Of a stretch of DNA of 64,000 nucleotides, positions 31,296 to 40,129 are shown piece after piece. How positions within the stretch are numbered: the first letter of the stretch is position 1; every line of letters begins with the position of its first letter. The notes below the pieces were generated by a model that saw nothing but the letters and a program-made list of their open reading frames with translations, searched no databases and was not told the DNA's origin. This DNA comes from Herbaspirillum frisingense GSF30 (lineage in GTDB: Bacteria; Pseudomonadota; Gammaproteobacteria; Burkholderiales; Burkholderiaceae_D), in NCBI RefSeq assembly GCF_000300975.2, contig NZ_AEEC02000005.1:1-64000 (forward strand), in the 5' to 3' direction. The position numbers and the translations under genes are program-made.

Positions 31296-32156
31296 ATGTC
31301 CACCCCCTCTGGCGTCCTGGACGCCTCCGCCAGCTCCCCTGCGGCCCCGACCTTGGCAGCTGGCCGCCCGCCGCGCAGCGCCTATGCCGCCTTCTTCGGC
31401 CGCTGGGCCGGCAGCTGGCTGGCGCTGCCCTTCCCGCTGGGATTGCTGCTGCTGTGGGGCATCTCGGCCCACTTCGGCTGGGTGGCGCCGCAGGTACTGC
31501 CGTCTCCGCTGGCGGTGCTGCATACCTTCATCGACCTGGCGCAATCGGGCGAGCTGTGGGACAACCTGTGGATCAGCCTGTTGCGCGTGCTGGCGGGCTT
31601 TGGCGTGGGCGTGGTAGGCGGCCTGCTGCTGGGCGTGGCCATGGGGCTGTCGCCGCTGTTCAAGGATTACGTCTATCCCTTCTTCAAGGCCTTCAGCCAG
31701 GTGCCGGTGCTGGGCTGGTTGCCCTTGCTGATGCTGCTGGTGGGCATCGACGAAGCACTCAAGATCATCCTCATCGCCAAGGCCGCGCTGGTACCCATCG
31801 CCGTCAACACCTACAAGGGCATCGAGAACGTGCCGGCACGCTATGTGGAAGTGGCGCGCGTGCTGCAGTTCTCGCGTTGGCAATTGCTGTGGCGGGTGGT
31901 GTTCCCGGCCGCCTTGCCACCGGTCTGGAATGGCGTGCGCTACGGCTTCACGCACGCCTGGCTGGCGCTGGTGGTGGTGGAGTTGCTGGCTTCCTCCGAA
32001 GGCCTGGGCTACATGATCGTGTTCGGACGGCAGCTGTTCCAGCTGGACGTGGTGATCGCCGCCGTGGCCGTGGTCGGTGTGGTGGGCTATCTGGGTGACC
32101 GCGTGCTGGCCCGCATCGAAGTGGTCCTGCTCGGCTGGCGCCGTAGCGGTTTCTGA
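31296..32156 (+). CDS. ABC permease, SsuC/TauC family (first copy)
   Basis: 286 residues. A proline- and alanine-rich N-terminal tail (about 1-30) precedes six membrane helices. The cytosolic EAA loop is NTYKGIENVPARYVEVARVL, followed by RVVFPAALPPVWNGVRYG. It begins 3 bp after the binding-protein stop. Two non-identical SsuC-type permeases in one operon suggest a heterodimeric channel, as in AtsBC. Confidence 0.83.
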   Translation: MSTPSGVLDASASSPAAPTLAAGRPPRSAYAAFFGRWAGSWLALPFPLGLLLLWGISAHFGWVAPQVLPSPLAVLHTFIDLAQSGELWDNLWISLLRVLAGFGVGVVGGLLLGVAMGLSPLFKDYVYPFFKAFSQVPVLGWLPLLMLLVGIDEALKIILIAKAALVPIAVNTYKGIENVPARYVEVARVLQFSRWQLLWRVVFPAALPPVWNGVRYGFTHAWLALVVVELLASSEGLGYMIVFGRQLFQLDVVIAAVAVVGVVGYLGDRVLARIEVVLLGWRRSGF

Positions 32157-32166
32157 GGAGGTCCGC

Positions 32167-32988
32167 ATGATGCCCTTTTACCGTCGCTCGCATGAACAAC
32201 GCGCACCGCGCGACCGCCACCCGGTGTCGCCCGTGCTGCGGGGCTGGGTGCTGCCCATCGTCCTGGTACTGCTATGGTGGCTGGCCGCGCGCCTGCACTG
32301 GTCGGATTCGCCGCTGCTGGTACCTCCCGGCAAGGTGTGGGACACCGCCGTACAGCAACTTCTCAGCGGCGAACTGGTGAGCGCCCTGGCCGCCAGCCTG
32401 CGGCGTGACCTGATCGGCCTGGCCATTGGCGTGAGCGCCGGCCTGGTCTTCGGGATTGCCTTCGGCCTGTCGCGCCTGTTCGAAAAGATGATCGGCCCGA
32501 CCTTCCATACCCTCAAGCAGATTTCGCTATTCGCCTGGATTCCCCTGCTGTCGGTGTGGTTCGGCCTGGGGGATGCGGCCAAGGTGGCGTTCCTGTCGCT
32601 GGCGGCGTTCTTCCCGGTGGTGTTGAACACCTTCGAGGGCATCCGCAGCGTGCCGGGTGAACTCATCGAGGCCGCCCGCGTATTGAAGTTCACGCGCCGC
32701 CAGTGGCTGACCAAGCTGGTGCTGCCAGCAGCGGCACCGTCCATCCTGGCGGGCATCCACCTGGCCCTGGTCTATGCCTGGCTGGCTACCCTGGGGGCCG
32801 AATACCTGCTGGTCTCCGGCCAGGGCATCGGCAACACCATGATCGATGGCCGCGAGCTGTTCCTGATGGACCTGGTGATCTTTGGCGTCATCGTGGTGGG
32901 TCTGGTGGGCTTTGCCCTGAACTGGCTGGCCGCGCGCATCGAGCATCGCCTGCTGGCCTGGCGCGGCCGCTCGGTGGCGCAATTCTGA
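32167..32988 (+). CDS. ABC permease, SsuC/TauC family (second copy)
   Basis: 273 residues with six membrane helices. The EAA loop NTFEGIRSVPGELIEAARVL matches the first permease in pattern but differs in sequence, followed by LVLPAAAPSILAGIHLAL. Start 32167 follows GAGGAGGTCCGC, 10 bp after the previous stop. It is thought to form the channel with the upstream permease. Confidence 0.83.
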   Translation: MMPFYRRSHEQRAPRDRHPVSPVLRGWVLPIVLVLLWWLAARLHWSDSPLLVPPGKVWDTAVQQLLSGELVSALAASLRRDLIGLAIGVSAGLVFGIAFGLSRLFEKMIGPTFHTLKQISLFAWIPLLSVWFGLGDAAKVAFLSLAAFFPVVLNTFEGIRSVPGELIEAARVLKFTRRQWLTKLVLPAAAPSILAGIHLALVYAWLATLGAEYLLVSGQGIGNTMIDGRELFLMDLVIFGVIVVGLVGFALNWLAARIEHRLLAWRGRSVAQF

Positions 32989-33012
32989 AACGGACGAGAA
33001 CAAGGAGTGATG

Positions 33013-33852
33013 ATGGCGCAAGCCGGTACGCTGGAAATCCAGCATCTGAGTAAATCCTATGCCGTCAAGGACGGCGATCTGGCGGTGCTGGAGGACGTGA
33101 CCCTGCACATTGCCCCCGGTGAATTCGTCAGCATCGTCGGCACCAGCGGTTGCGGCAAATCGACCCTGCTGCGCCTGATCGTGGGCCTGGAAGATCAATA
33201 CCAGGGCGAGGTCCTGCTGGATGGCCAACGCATCGTCGGCACCAGCCTGCAACGCGGCATCGTGTTCCAGGAGCACCGGCTCTTTCCCTGGCTGACGGTG
33301 GAAGGCAACATCGAACTGGGCCTGCTCAATGCACCCGGCAGCCCGGTGCAAAAGCGCGAGGCAGTGCGCGAACACATCGCCCTGGTGGGCTTGCAGGGCT
33401 TCGAAAAGTCCTATCCGCACCAGCTCTCCGGCGGCATGGCGCAGCGCGTGGCGATTGCCCGTGCGCTGGTCAGCAAGCCGGAAATCCTGCTGCTGGACGA
33501 GCCCTTCGGCGCCCTCGACGCCATGACGCGTGCCTATCTGCAGCAGGAACTGCACCGTGTCTGGCAGGCCGAGGGCATCACCATGATCCTGGTCACCCAT
33601 GACGTGGAGGAAGCCGTCTATCTCGGCGACAAGGTAGTGGTGATGGAACCACGACCGGGCCGGGTGCGGCGCATCGTGCCGGTGCCGCTGACGCATCCGC
33701 GTGAACGGGGCGATGCCGGCTTCGCCGCCGTCAAGCAGCGCGTGCTGGACGAGTTTTCGCACGACGGCGCCAGCCTGGCCGAAGCACCGCTCAAGCCCGA
33801 GGCACCCTCTTCGCCGCAACTGCCGGCGGCGCTGTGGCAGTTCGCGGTATGA
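33013..33852 (+). CDS. ABC ATPase, SsuB/TauB family
   Basis: 279 residues. Walker [11 protein letters not shown]-loop [11 protein letters not shown], signature LSGGMAQRV, Walker [13 protein letters not shown] and H-loop LVTHDVEEA. It energises the sulfonate/sulfate-ester permeases. Start 33013 is preferred over nearby GTG 33007 and ATG 33010 because AAGGAG then has a five-base spacer. The Ala/Pro/Glu-rich C-terminal tail (about 250-279) is an extension beyond the core. Confidence 0.85.
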   Translation: MAQAGTLEIQHLSKSYAVKDGDLAVLEDVTLHIAPGEFVSIVGTSGCGKSTLLRLIVGLEDQYQGEVLLDGQRIVGTSLQRGIVFQEHRLFPWLTVEGNIELGLLNAPGSPVQKREAVREHIALVGLQGFEKSYPHQLSGGMAQRVAIARALVSKPEILLLDEPFGALDAMTRAYLQQELHRVWQAEGITMILVTHDVEEAVYLGDKVVVMEPRPGRVRRIVPVPLTHPRERGDAGFAAVKQRVLDEFSHDGASLAEAPLKPEAPSSPQLPAALWQFAV

Positions 33853-33931
33853 GCGGGTGGCTCCCTCGCAACGAACCCTGTCGTCCCCCGCAGTACATAA
33901 CCCGCAGTCCCAACCAACAAGGAGATTCGCC

Positions 33932-34873
33932 ATGTCTGACACCCTGCTTGACATCCATCCGGTCGCCGGCCGCATCGGCGCCGAAGTGCGCAACATCCGC
34001 CTCTCGGCCGAGCTGGACCCGGCCACCTTTGCCGCCGTGCGCGCTGCGCTGCTGCGCTATAAGGTACTGTTCTTCCGGGGGCAGCAACATCTGGACGATG
34101 CCGGGCAGGAAGCCTTCGGCAAGCTCTGGGGCGAACTGGTGGCGCATCCCACGGTGCCGGTGCGCGAGGGGAGCGGCTATCTGCTGGAACTGGATTCGGA
34201 ACATGGCGGTCGCGCCAACTCCTGGCACACCGACGTCACCTTCGATGTCGCCTATCCGCAGGCCTCGATCCTGCGCGGCGTGGTGATCCCTGCGGCCGGT
34301 GGCGACACGGTCTGGGCCAATACCGCACAAGCCTATCTCGACCTGCCGGCGCCGCTGCGTGCGTTGGCCGACCAGCTGTGGGCGCTGCATACCAATGAAT
34401 ACGACTACGCCTCGCGCTTCAATACCACCGAAGCGGGCCTGAAGCGCTATCGCGAAATCTTCACTTCCACCCTCTACGAGACCGAGCACCCGGTCGTACG
34501 GGTGCATCCCGAGACCGGCGAGCGCACGCTGGTGCTGGGCCACTTCGTCAAGAAGCTGCTGGGCTACCCGAGCTCGGATTCCGACCATCTGCTGCGCCTG
34601 CTGGAGAGCTACGTCACGCGCCTGGAGAACACCGTGCGCTGGCGCTGGTCGGTGGGCGACGTGGTGATCTGGGACAACCGCGCCACCCAGCATTACGCCA
34701 TCAACGACTATGGCGACCAGCACCGGGTAGTACGCCGGGTGACCGTGGCCGGGGACGTACCCGTCTCGGTGGATGGCCGCCATAGCGTCTCCCGCAACGT
34801 GCGCCGCCAGGCGGCCGACAGCCTGCGGGCCGATGAACACGCCACGCAGCCGCAGACGGCGGTGCTGTCATGA
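33932..34873 (+). CDS. atsK: 2-oxoglutarate-dependent sulfate ester dioxygenase (AtsK-like)
   Basis: 313 residues of the TauD/AtsK iron(II)/2-oxoglutarate family. The iron triad is visible: His99-x-Asp101 in SWHTDVTF and His254 in TRATQHYAIN-type context (RATQHYAIND), with the RRVT arginine for 2-oxoglutarate. Along its length it is closer to AtsK (PVAGRIGAEVRNIRLS, AHPTVPV, LENTVRWRW) than to TauD, so it should cleave alkyl sulfate esters to aldehyde and sulfate, not taurine. Its stop overlaps the next start in ATGA. ATG follows AAGGAGATTCGCC. Confidence 0.82.
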   Translation: MSDTLLDIHPVAGRIGAEVRNIRLSAELDPATFAAVRAALLRYKVLFFRGQQHLDDAGQEAFGKLWGELVAHPTVPVREGSGYLLELDSEHGGRANSWHTDVTFDVAYPQASILRGVVIPAAGGDTVWANTAQAYLDLPAPLRALADQLWALHTNEYDYASRFNTTEAGLKRYREIFTSTLYETEHPVVRVHPETGERTLVLGHFVKKLLGYPSSDSDHLLRLLESYVTRLENTVRWRWSVGDVVIWDNRATQHYAINDYGDQHRVVRRVTVAGDVPVSVDGRHSVSRNVRRQAADSLRADEHATQPQTAVLS

Positions 34874-36237
34874 GCACGCCGCGTCGACAGATCAAGCTGG
34901 GCGCCTTCGTGATGGCCACCGGCCACCATGTGGCGGGCTGGCGCCATCCCGGCGCACAGCCGGACGCGGGGCAGAACATCGCCCATTATCGCCAGATCGC
35001 CCAGGCCGCCGAGCGGGCCAAGTTCGATGCGCTGTTCCTGGCTGATGGCGTGGCCATCCGTGCGCACGACCGGGAAACCTTGCACCGTACCGCCCGGGCG
35101 GCGTCGTTCGAGCCTTTGACCTTGCTCTCGGCGCTATCGCAGGTGACCGAGCATATCGGCCTGGTGGCCACGGTCTCCACCACCTACAACGAGCCCTATC
35201 ACGTAGCCCGCAAGTTCGCTTCGCTGGACCATCTCAGCAATGGCCGCGCCGGCTGGAACGTGGTGACTTCGTGGTCCGAGCACGAGGCACAGAACTTCAA
35301 CCTGGACAAGCACCCCGAGCACGGCGCCCGCTACCAGCGCGCGGAAGAATTCGTGGACGTGGTGCGCGGCCTGTGGGATAGCTGGGAAGACGACGCCTTC
35401 CTTTACGACCGCGAGGCCGGTCTGCTCTTCGATCCGGACAAGCTGCACACCCTGCATCATCACGGGCAGCACTTCTCGGTCAAGGGACCGCTCAACGTGG
35501 CGCGCCCGGTGCAGGGCCATCCGGTGATCGTGCAGGCCGGCTCTTCCGAGGCCGGGCAAGACCTGGCGGCGCGCACGGCAGAAGTGATCTTCACTGCCCA
35601 GCAGTCGCTGGCCGATGCCCAGGCCTTCTATACCAGCCTGAAATCGCGCATGGCCCGCCACGGGCGCGATCCGGACCAGCTCAAGATCATGCCGGGGGTG
35701 TTCCCGGTGGTCGGGCGCAGCCACAGCGAAGCGCAGGAAAAGCATGAGGAGCTGCAATCGCTGATCCATCCCAGCGTGGGACTGTCGATGCTGCAGCAGC
35801 ATCTGGGCGGCATCGACCTGTCCGCCTATCCGCTGGATGGCCCGCTGCCGGAAGACCTGCGCGAACCCAATGGTTCCAAGAGCCGCTTCCAGCTGGTGAC
35901 GGCGCTGGCCCGGCGCGAAGGGCTGACGCTGCGCCAGCTTTACCTTCGCCTGGCCACGGCACGCGGCCATTGGTCCCTGTATGGGACGCCGGAGAGCATC
36001 GTCGATGAACTGGAGGCCTGGTTCACCCAAGGGGGCGCCGACGGCTTCAACATCATGCCGCCGACCCTGCCTGGCGGGCTGGACGATTTCATTACGCTGG
36101 TGCTGCCGGAACTGCGCCGGCGCGGATTGTTCCGGACCGAGTACGAGGGGCGGACCTTGCGCGAGAATCTGGGACTGACCAGGCCAGCGCATCAGAAGCC
36201 GGGTGCACAAGTAGCTATCCCGACCAAGGTTGCCTAA
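34870..36237 (+). CDS. FMN-dependent monooxygenase (NtaA/SnaA/DszA family)
   Basis: 455 residues, a bacterial-luciferase-like flavin monooxygenase of the NtaA/SnaA/SoxA(DszA) group. Motifs: KLGAFVMATGHHVAGWRHP at the start, LDHLSNGRAGWNVVTSW, the GQHFSVKGPLNVARPVQGHP segment in two parts and VIVQAGSSEAGQDLAA. It needs reduced FMN from a partner such as the flavin reductase at 20.9 kb. Position after atsK and the sulfonate transporter suggests oxidative release of sulfite from an organosulfur compound. It is coupled to atsK through an ATGA overlap. Confidence 0.85.
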   Translation: MSTPRRQIKLGAFVMATGHHVAGWRHPGAQPDAGQNIAHYRQIAQAAERAKFDALFLADGVAIRAHDRETLHRTARAASFEPLTLLSALSQVTEHIGLVATVSTTYNEPYHVARKFASLDHLSNGRAGWNVVTSWSEHEAQNFNLDKHPEHGARYQRAEEFVDVVRGLWDSWEDDAFLYDREAGLLFDPDKLHTLHHHGQHFSVKGPLNVARPVQGHPVIVQAGSSEAGQDLAARTAEVIFTAQQSLADAQAFYTSLKSRMARHGRDPDQLKIMPGVFPVVGRSHSEAQEKHEELQSLIHPSVGLSMLQQHLGGIDLSAYPLDGPLPEDLREPNGSKSRFQLVTALARREGLTLRQLYLRLATARGHWSLYGTPESIVDELEAWFTQGGADGFNIMPPTLPGGLDDFITLVLPELRRRGLFRTEYEGRTLRENLGLTRPAHQKPGAQVAIPTKVA

Positions 36238-37019
36238 CGCTGGCGAACCAGGCAAACGGACGAACGGACGCAATATTAGGGTAAGCCCTGGATTCGCACC
36301 GCGAATCCAGAGACGTTGCCCGGTAGTCGCGTCCGCATCGGGGTTGCCCCGAATGCAATTCGGGTCCCGTCTGACAGGGAAGCACAAATGACGGAGCCGT
36401 CCTTCCCGGAAAGAATTAGCTCCTGCGCGAGCAGCGTCGCGCGCCGCGCATAGGGCTCGCATCTTCTGCAATCCCATCCAGTTCTCCACTTCTTCCTGCG
36501 TGGATGAGAACCTACTCGCCTCAAGGCGCTCAGCGGCTCAGCACAATGACGTGGCTTGCCGGAGACCGGACGGGCAGCGTCAACAGGACGGACCTGCGCC
36601 AGCTCCCATCTGAATTACGTCAGGACGTTACAGTCCGCGCACGATCCCTCCTCCGATACCCCAGAAGAGTTGCACTCCGGTCATCGGCCGAGGTCGCAGC
36701 TGTCAGCCCATCGTCAGCTTTGGTCTCCATAAGGAGATATCAGCGACCGAACTGCCGCCAATTCCGGCAAAAAGCGCCATTTATGGCGGCCAAAGCAATC
36801 ATGATTTTGGCGTAAATACCAACACCAGTATCTCTACTATTTTCTCTGCCGAAGGTCATCTTGATCGGGGCGGCGGGCATAGGGGGACCACCCCCGTCAG
36901 CGTTTGGCGCGCGCTCCCTTCAGATCACGGCCGATATCGACCTCCCTTCTCTGCAAGCCATGTGCTGGCAAGTGGCCGCAGTCGACATCGACACTCAATC
37001 TTGTGAATAGGAGCAAGCA
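36238..37019. other. Long non-coding stretch with a 10-bp stem-loop
   Basis: 782 bp with no frame I trust. A perfect stem CTGGATTCGC/GCGAATCCAG with loop ACC at 36288-36310 follows the operon but has no T-run. The remainder holds short degenerate frames on both strands that look like eroded sequence, and I recognise no transposase or RNA. The last 100 bp must carry the promoter of the glycine-rich gene, ending at GGAGCAAGCA. Confidence 0.45.
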
Positions 37020-37598
37020 ATGAAGAAAATCTATCTGGCTGCAATGATCGTTTCCACGTTCAGCGCATCGGCCATGGCATTCCAGCTTCCGGGCCACCAA
37101 CCGCAACCTGCCGCCACTACCACGCGCATCACCAACCCTGTGGTGGTTTCCACGGCCGGTAACGGCGGTGCCGGCGGCGGCGCCGTCTCCGGTAACGCCA
37201 GCGCCGGCTCCACCACTGGCGGCAATGCGACCGGCGGCGGCGCCAGCCAATCCAACATCGGCGGCATCGCCAACACCGGGGGCAATCTGACCTCCACCGG
37301 CGGCACCAAGGCCATCGGCGGCGTCACCACATCCAGTGGTGCCGCCACTAGCCAATACCACTTCCCCTCGCCTTCGTCCGTTCCGGGCAATGTCCAGACG
37401 GCTAATGGCAATGCGGTGGCAGTCGGTGGCGCCACCACGTCCTCGACCGGGTCGGCCAACGCCTCGGCTGGTGGTAACTACAACGGCGGCGGCGCAGGTG
37501 TTTCCACCACCATCGGGGGCAGCGCCCAGAGTGGCCCGGCCGTGGGTGGCAATGGTGGTAACGGTGGCAATGCGGCTGCAAGCGCATTCATCCGCTGA
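37020..37598 (+). CDS. Secreted glycine-rich low-complexity protein
   Basis: 192 residues. Signal peptide about 1-20 (KIYLAAMIVSTFSASAMA), then PGHQPQPAATTTRITNPVVV and a long Gly/Ser/Thr/Asn/Ala region with irregular motifs (GNGGAGGGAVSGNASAG, TGGNATGGGAS). Almost no charged residues and no cysteine. Exported surface or extracellular matrix proteins look like this. It probably works with the next gene, which has the same export and glycine-rich style. No family assigned. Confidence 0.65.
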   Translation: MKKIYLAAMIVSTFSASAMAFQLPGHQPQPAATTTRITNPVVVSTAGNGGAGGGAVSGNASAGSTTGGNATGGGASQSNIGGIANTGGNLTSTGGTKAIGGVTTSSGAATSQYHFPSPSSVPGNVQTANGNAVAVGGATTSSTGSANASAGGNYNGGGAGVSTTIGGSAQSGPAVGGNGGNGGNAAASAFIR

Positions 37599-37626
37599 TC
37601 AGGCACAGGCCGTTATAGCAAGAACC

Positions 37627-37645
37627 GGGGGAGGAAACCTCCCCC
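37627..37645 (+). promoter_or_regulatory. Intercistronic hairpin between glycine-rich genes
   Basis: Stem GGGGGAGG/CCTCCCCC with loop AAA, 21 bp before the downstream start. There is no T-run, so it more likely stabilises the upstream message or limits translation than ends transcription. Confidence 0.5.
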
Positions 37646-37665
37646 ACTAACAGAAGGGGGCTAGC

Positions 37666-38349
37666 GTGGACAAAACTTTCCTGGTGCTGCTGATGACAGC
37701 ACTTGTCGCATCATCCGCCTGGGCCGATCCCACTGCCACGGCGACGGCTAACGGCGGCATGGGCGGTGCGGGGGGCGCTGCAATGGGCGGTACCGCGTCG
37801 GGAGGCAGTGCGACCGGCGGCGCGGCGACCGGAAATGCGTCCAGTGTCATGGTTTCGGTGGCCAACGGCGTGGGTGGGTCCGACGGCAGTAGTGCCGGTA
37901 CACCCACCACCATCAACTACGGGGGCAGCTACACGGTACGCACTACGCCGCCTATCGCCGCACCCTCGTTGACCTCCACGTTTTCCGATACCTGCATGGG
38001 TTCATCGTCTTTCGGCGTAAGCATGGTGGGCTTCGGTGCCACCGGTGGCACCACCATGGTGGATGACGCTTGCGTGCGGCGCCTGGACTCGCGCGAATTC
38101 CGCGCCATGGGCATGGAAGACGTGGCCCTGGCCTTGCTGTGCCAGAGCGCGGCCAATCAGAAGGCGGTTGAAGCGACCGGCCGGAGTTGCCCGGGGAAAA
38201 CGGTGGCCTTGCCCGCCTTGCCGAGCGCCACGCCGGCCGATGACGAATACTCCGATCCATTCGTGAGGCGGCGACTGGGCCTGGCCCCCCTGACCACCGA
38301 CAGCACGAAGCTACCTGGCACGACGGCCGTATCGTCTCTTAGCCGGTAA
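37666..38349 (+). CDS. Secreted protein with glycine-rich half and cysteine-bearing C-terminal domain
   Basis: 227 residues from a GTG start after AGAAGGGGG. Signal peptide about 1-20 (TFLVLLMTALVASSAWA). Residues 21-70 are Gly/Ala/Ser/Thr rich (GGMGGAGGAAMGGTASGG). The C-terminal half has a distinct folded domain: SDTCMGSSSFGVSMVGFGAT, DDACVRRLDSREF, ALLCQSAANQKAV and a fourth cysteine in GRSCPGK, four cysteines in all. Gly-rich plus four-Cys layout recalls short surface or phage adsorption-type proteins, but I cannot name it. Likely co-transcribed with the upstream gene. Confidence 0.62.
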   Translation: MDKTFLVLLMTALVASSAWADPTATATANGGMGGAGGAAMGGTASGGSATGGAATGNASSVMVSVANGVGGSDGSSAGTPTTINYGGSYTVRTTPPIAAPSLTSTFSDTCMGSSSFGVSMVGFGATGGTTMVDDACVRRLDSREFRAMGMEDVALALLCQSAANQKAVEATGRSCPGKTVALPALPSATPADDEYSDPFVRRRLGLAPLTTDSTKLPGTTAVSSLSR

Positions 38350-38682
38350 GCGACGAAAGACCGCCATGTTGTTTCCCGCGCGGCAGGAAGTGGCTACGAA
38401 GCATGGCTTGGCGACGGAATGACCAGAAGCCTGCCTTTTTTGAAACAGATGGAGGTACAAGAGTCTGGACGACCGACATATAAATTCATTTTTGTATAGC
38501 GCTAGATGAAATGTTTGACGCCCGTCAAAAGTCGCCACTTTGAATCGCATCTAGCACCACTAAGATGAGTCAAGCAAGAAATCAGTGGACTGAATATTCC
38601 ATTCATTTCAGTGATGTCCGGGGGGAAACAGGGCTCGCGTTGAGGCTTGTTCTTGCTATACCCATAACAGAGGAACGCGCAA
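38350..38682. other. Intergenic region upstream of GlxA-type regulator
   Basis: 333 bp without a gene. It holds the TTGACGCCCGTCAA dyad listed separately and an AT-rich stretch (38475-38500) that may carry the regulator's promoter. No RNA gene or terminator is clear after the glycine-rich gene. Confidence 0.4.
38515..38528. promoter_or_regulatory. Perfect FNR/CRP-type dyad
   Basis: TTGACGCCCGTCAA, symmetric TTGAC-N4-GTCAA, centred 161 bp before the GlxA-type regulator start. The first of nine such dyads up to 59.8 kb. Confidence 0.5.
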
Positions 38683-39759
38683 ATGCATTCTTATCAATCA
38701 AAAGAATTAAGTGAAGAAAGCAGCTCCATCAAACAGGTAGGGGTCATCGTCTCGGATGGGGTCATCCTGGCGGACCTGGCCGAAATCGCCGAGGTCTTCT
38801 TCGTCGCGGACAAGATGCTCTCCTCCATGTTTTCCAGGAGCAACGGCTACCATTTTTCATTGCTGTCGGTCATGGGGGGCATGATCACGACGTCCAGTTC
38901 AGTCCAGATCGGTACGCTGGCGTTGAAGCACGTGGCAATGAGCGCCTTTGACAGCATCATCATCGCCGATGGTCGCGGAAATTTCGCGGAGTACAGGAAC
39001 CAGCAACTACTGCAGTGGCTACGAACGCCCACCGCGGATCCCCGGCGCATCGCTGCGCTCTGCACGGGGGTCTTCGTCCTGGCGGGTGCCGGTCTTTTGG
39101 ACCACAGAAAGGTCGCTACCCACTGGGCGCTGCGGGACAAACTGCATCGAGAATTTCCCAACGTCGATATCCAGTCCAGCGACATCATCATCCAGGACGA
39201 AAACGTCTTTACGTCCGCAGACTCCGGAACCGGCGCTGAAATCGCCCTCTCCCTCATCGAAGATGATCTCGGCGGCAGTTTCGCCAACCGCATCGAGCAA
39301 TCGCTGACGGTCCGGCAACATCATCAGTTCAAGCCCGCCATTTCCCGCGACAACGCCTTCAAGACGGGAGAAAAACGCCACCGAAGTGATCGCATCCAAA
39401 AGTCATTGCTATGGCTGGAAGAGCATATGGCCTCGCCGATCAACCTGACCGATGCGGCCGATCACGTGGCCATGAGCGAGCGCAACTTCCAGCGCGAATT
39501 CAAACGCGAAACCGGGCAGACGCCCCACAGTTTTCTGACCAGGATCCGGCTGGAGGCCGCGTGCCTCTACCTGAAGGAGTCCGACCTGCCGATCGAGAAA
39601 ATCGCACGACGATGCGGCCTGGTCAGCGGCGAACATCTCTCCAGGTTGTTCCGCAAGCACCACGGGATATCGCCGGGAGAATACCGCAGGAAGGAAGATT
39701 CCCCGCCCGCCTCTCCGATCATTTTGTCCACGGCCCATCTGCATATCCATCAATCATGA
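38683..39759 (+). CDS. GlxA-family transcriptional regulator (DJ-1/PfpI + AraC HTH)
   Basis: 358 residues. A DJ-1/PfpI-like amidotransferase-type domain (about 18-205) contains a nucleophile-elbow-like AALCTGVFVLAGAGLL. The AraC/XylS double helix-turn-helix is at about 235-335 (NLTDAADHVAMSERNFQREFKR, then IEKIARRCGLVSGEHLSRLFRK). Such regulators sense small metabolites through the amidotransferase-like fold; the inducer here is unknown. It stands at the left edge of the oxygen-limitation island. Confidence 0.85.
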   Translation: MHSYQSKELSEESSSIKQVGVIVSDGVILADLAEIAEVFFVADKMLSSMFSRSNGYHFSLLSVMGGMITTSSSVQIGTLALKHVAMSAFDSIIIADGRGNFAEYRNQQLLQWLRTPTADPRRIAALCTGVFVLAGAGLLDHRKVATHWALRDKLHREFPNVDIQSSDIIIQDENVFTSADSGTGAEIALSLIEDDLGGSFANRIEQSLTVRQHHQFKPAISRDNAFKTGEKRHRSDRIQKSLLWLEEHMASPINLTDAADHVAMSERNFQREFKRETGQTPHSFLTRIRLEAACLYLKESDLPIEKIARRCGLVSGEHLSRLFRKHHGISPGEYRRKEDSPPASPIILSTAHLHIHQS

Positions 39760-39866
39760 AAATCTCTCCCTTCTTCCGGTTCTATCATTTCTACCGCCGC
39801 AGCGGCAATTCGATCCGGCTGTCAGCCCGCCTTGCGTGGGACAAGGTCTTCACCACTTATTACTGA
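39756..39866 (+). CDS. 36-residue basic aromatic peptide coupled to the GlxA-type gene
   Basis: ATG overlaps the regulator stop in ATGA. The peptide starts MKISPFFRFYHFYRRSGNSI and ends RLAWDKVFTTYY: seven Phe/Tyr in the first 13 residues, net basic. The codon overlap and tidy length suggest a real short gene; I have no family for it. Confidence 0.45.
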   Translation: MKISPFFRFYHFYRRSGNSIRLSARLAWDKVFTTYY

Positions 39867-39932
39867 ACAGCCTTGGGCGACACACTGATGAGCCGGTCGC
39901 TTTGCTCCTTCCTCGCAAGGGAGCCCAGATCA

Positions 39933-39946
39933 TTGATCTACATCAG
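39933..39946. promoter_or_regulatory. FNR box upstream of the fnr-like gene
   Basis: TTGATCTACATCAG matches TTGAT-N4-ATCAA at nine of ten conserved positions. Centred 190 bp before the FNR-type start, so autoregulation with a leader of about 150 nt is possible. Confidence 0.65.
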
Positions 39947-40129
39947 TTTGTGGCCTTTGCCACGGTATGTGGAAACCTCCGCATTCACTATCTTGAAGAA
40001 AAGCTCCTGCGATGGGCCCGCCCTCATAAAAAACAGAAAGTGTGGGCATCAGGAAAGCGTTTGTCCGGCGGAAACACAAGTGGTCCCCAAACCATCGAGC
40101 CGCCACCCAACGGGGGCCAGGAGCCCGAC

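Noticed and set aside
29898-32168. Minus-strand frame of 756 codons over the sulfonate transporter
   Set aside because: Antisense shadow of the binding-protein and permease genes; its composition (Gln/His/Gly) is that of a reverse frame.
36288-36310. tRNA or RNA gene in the 36.3-kb stem-loop
   Set aside because: The GATTCGC/GCGAATC arms recall a T-arm, but there is no acceptor, D or anticodon arm around it.
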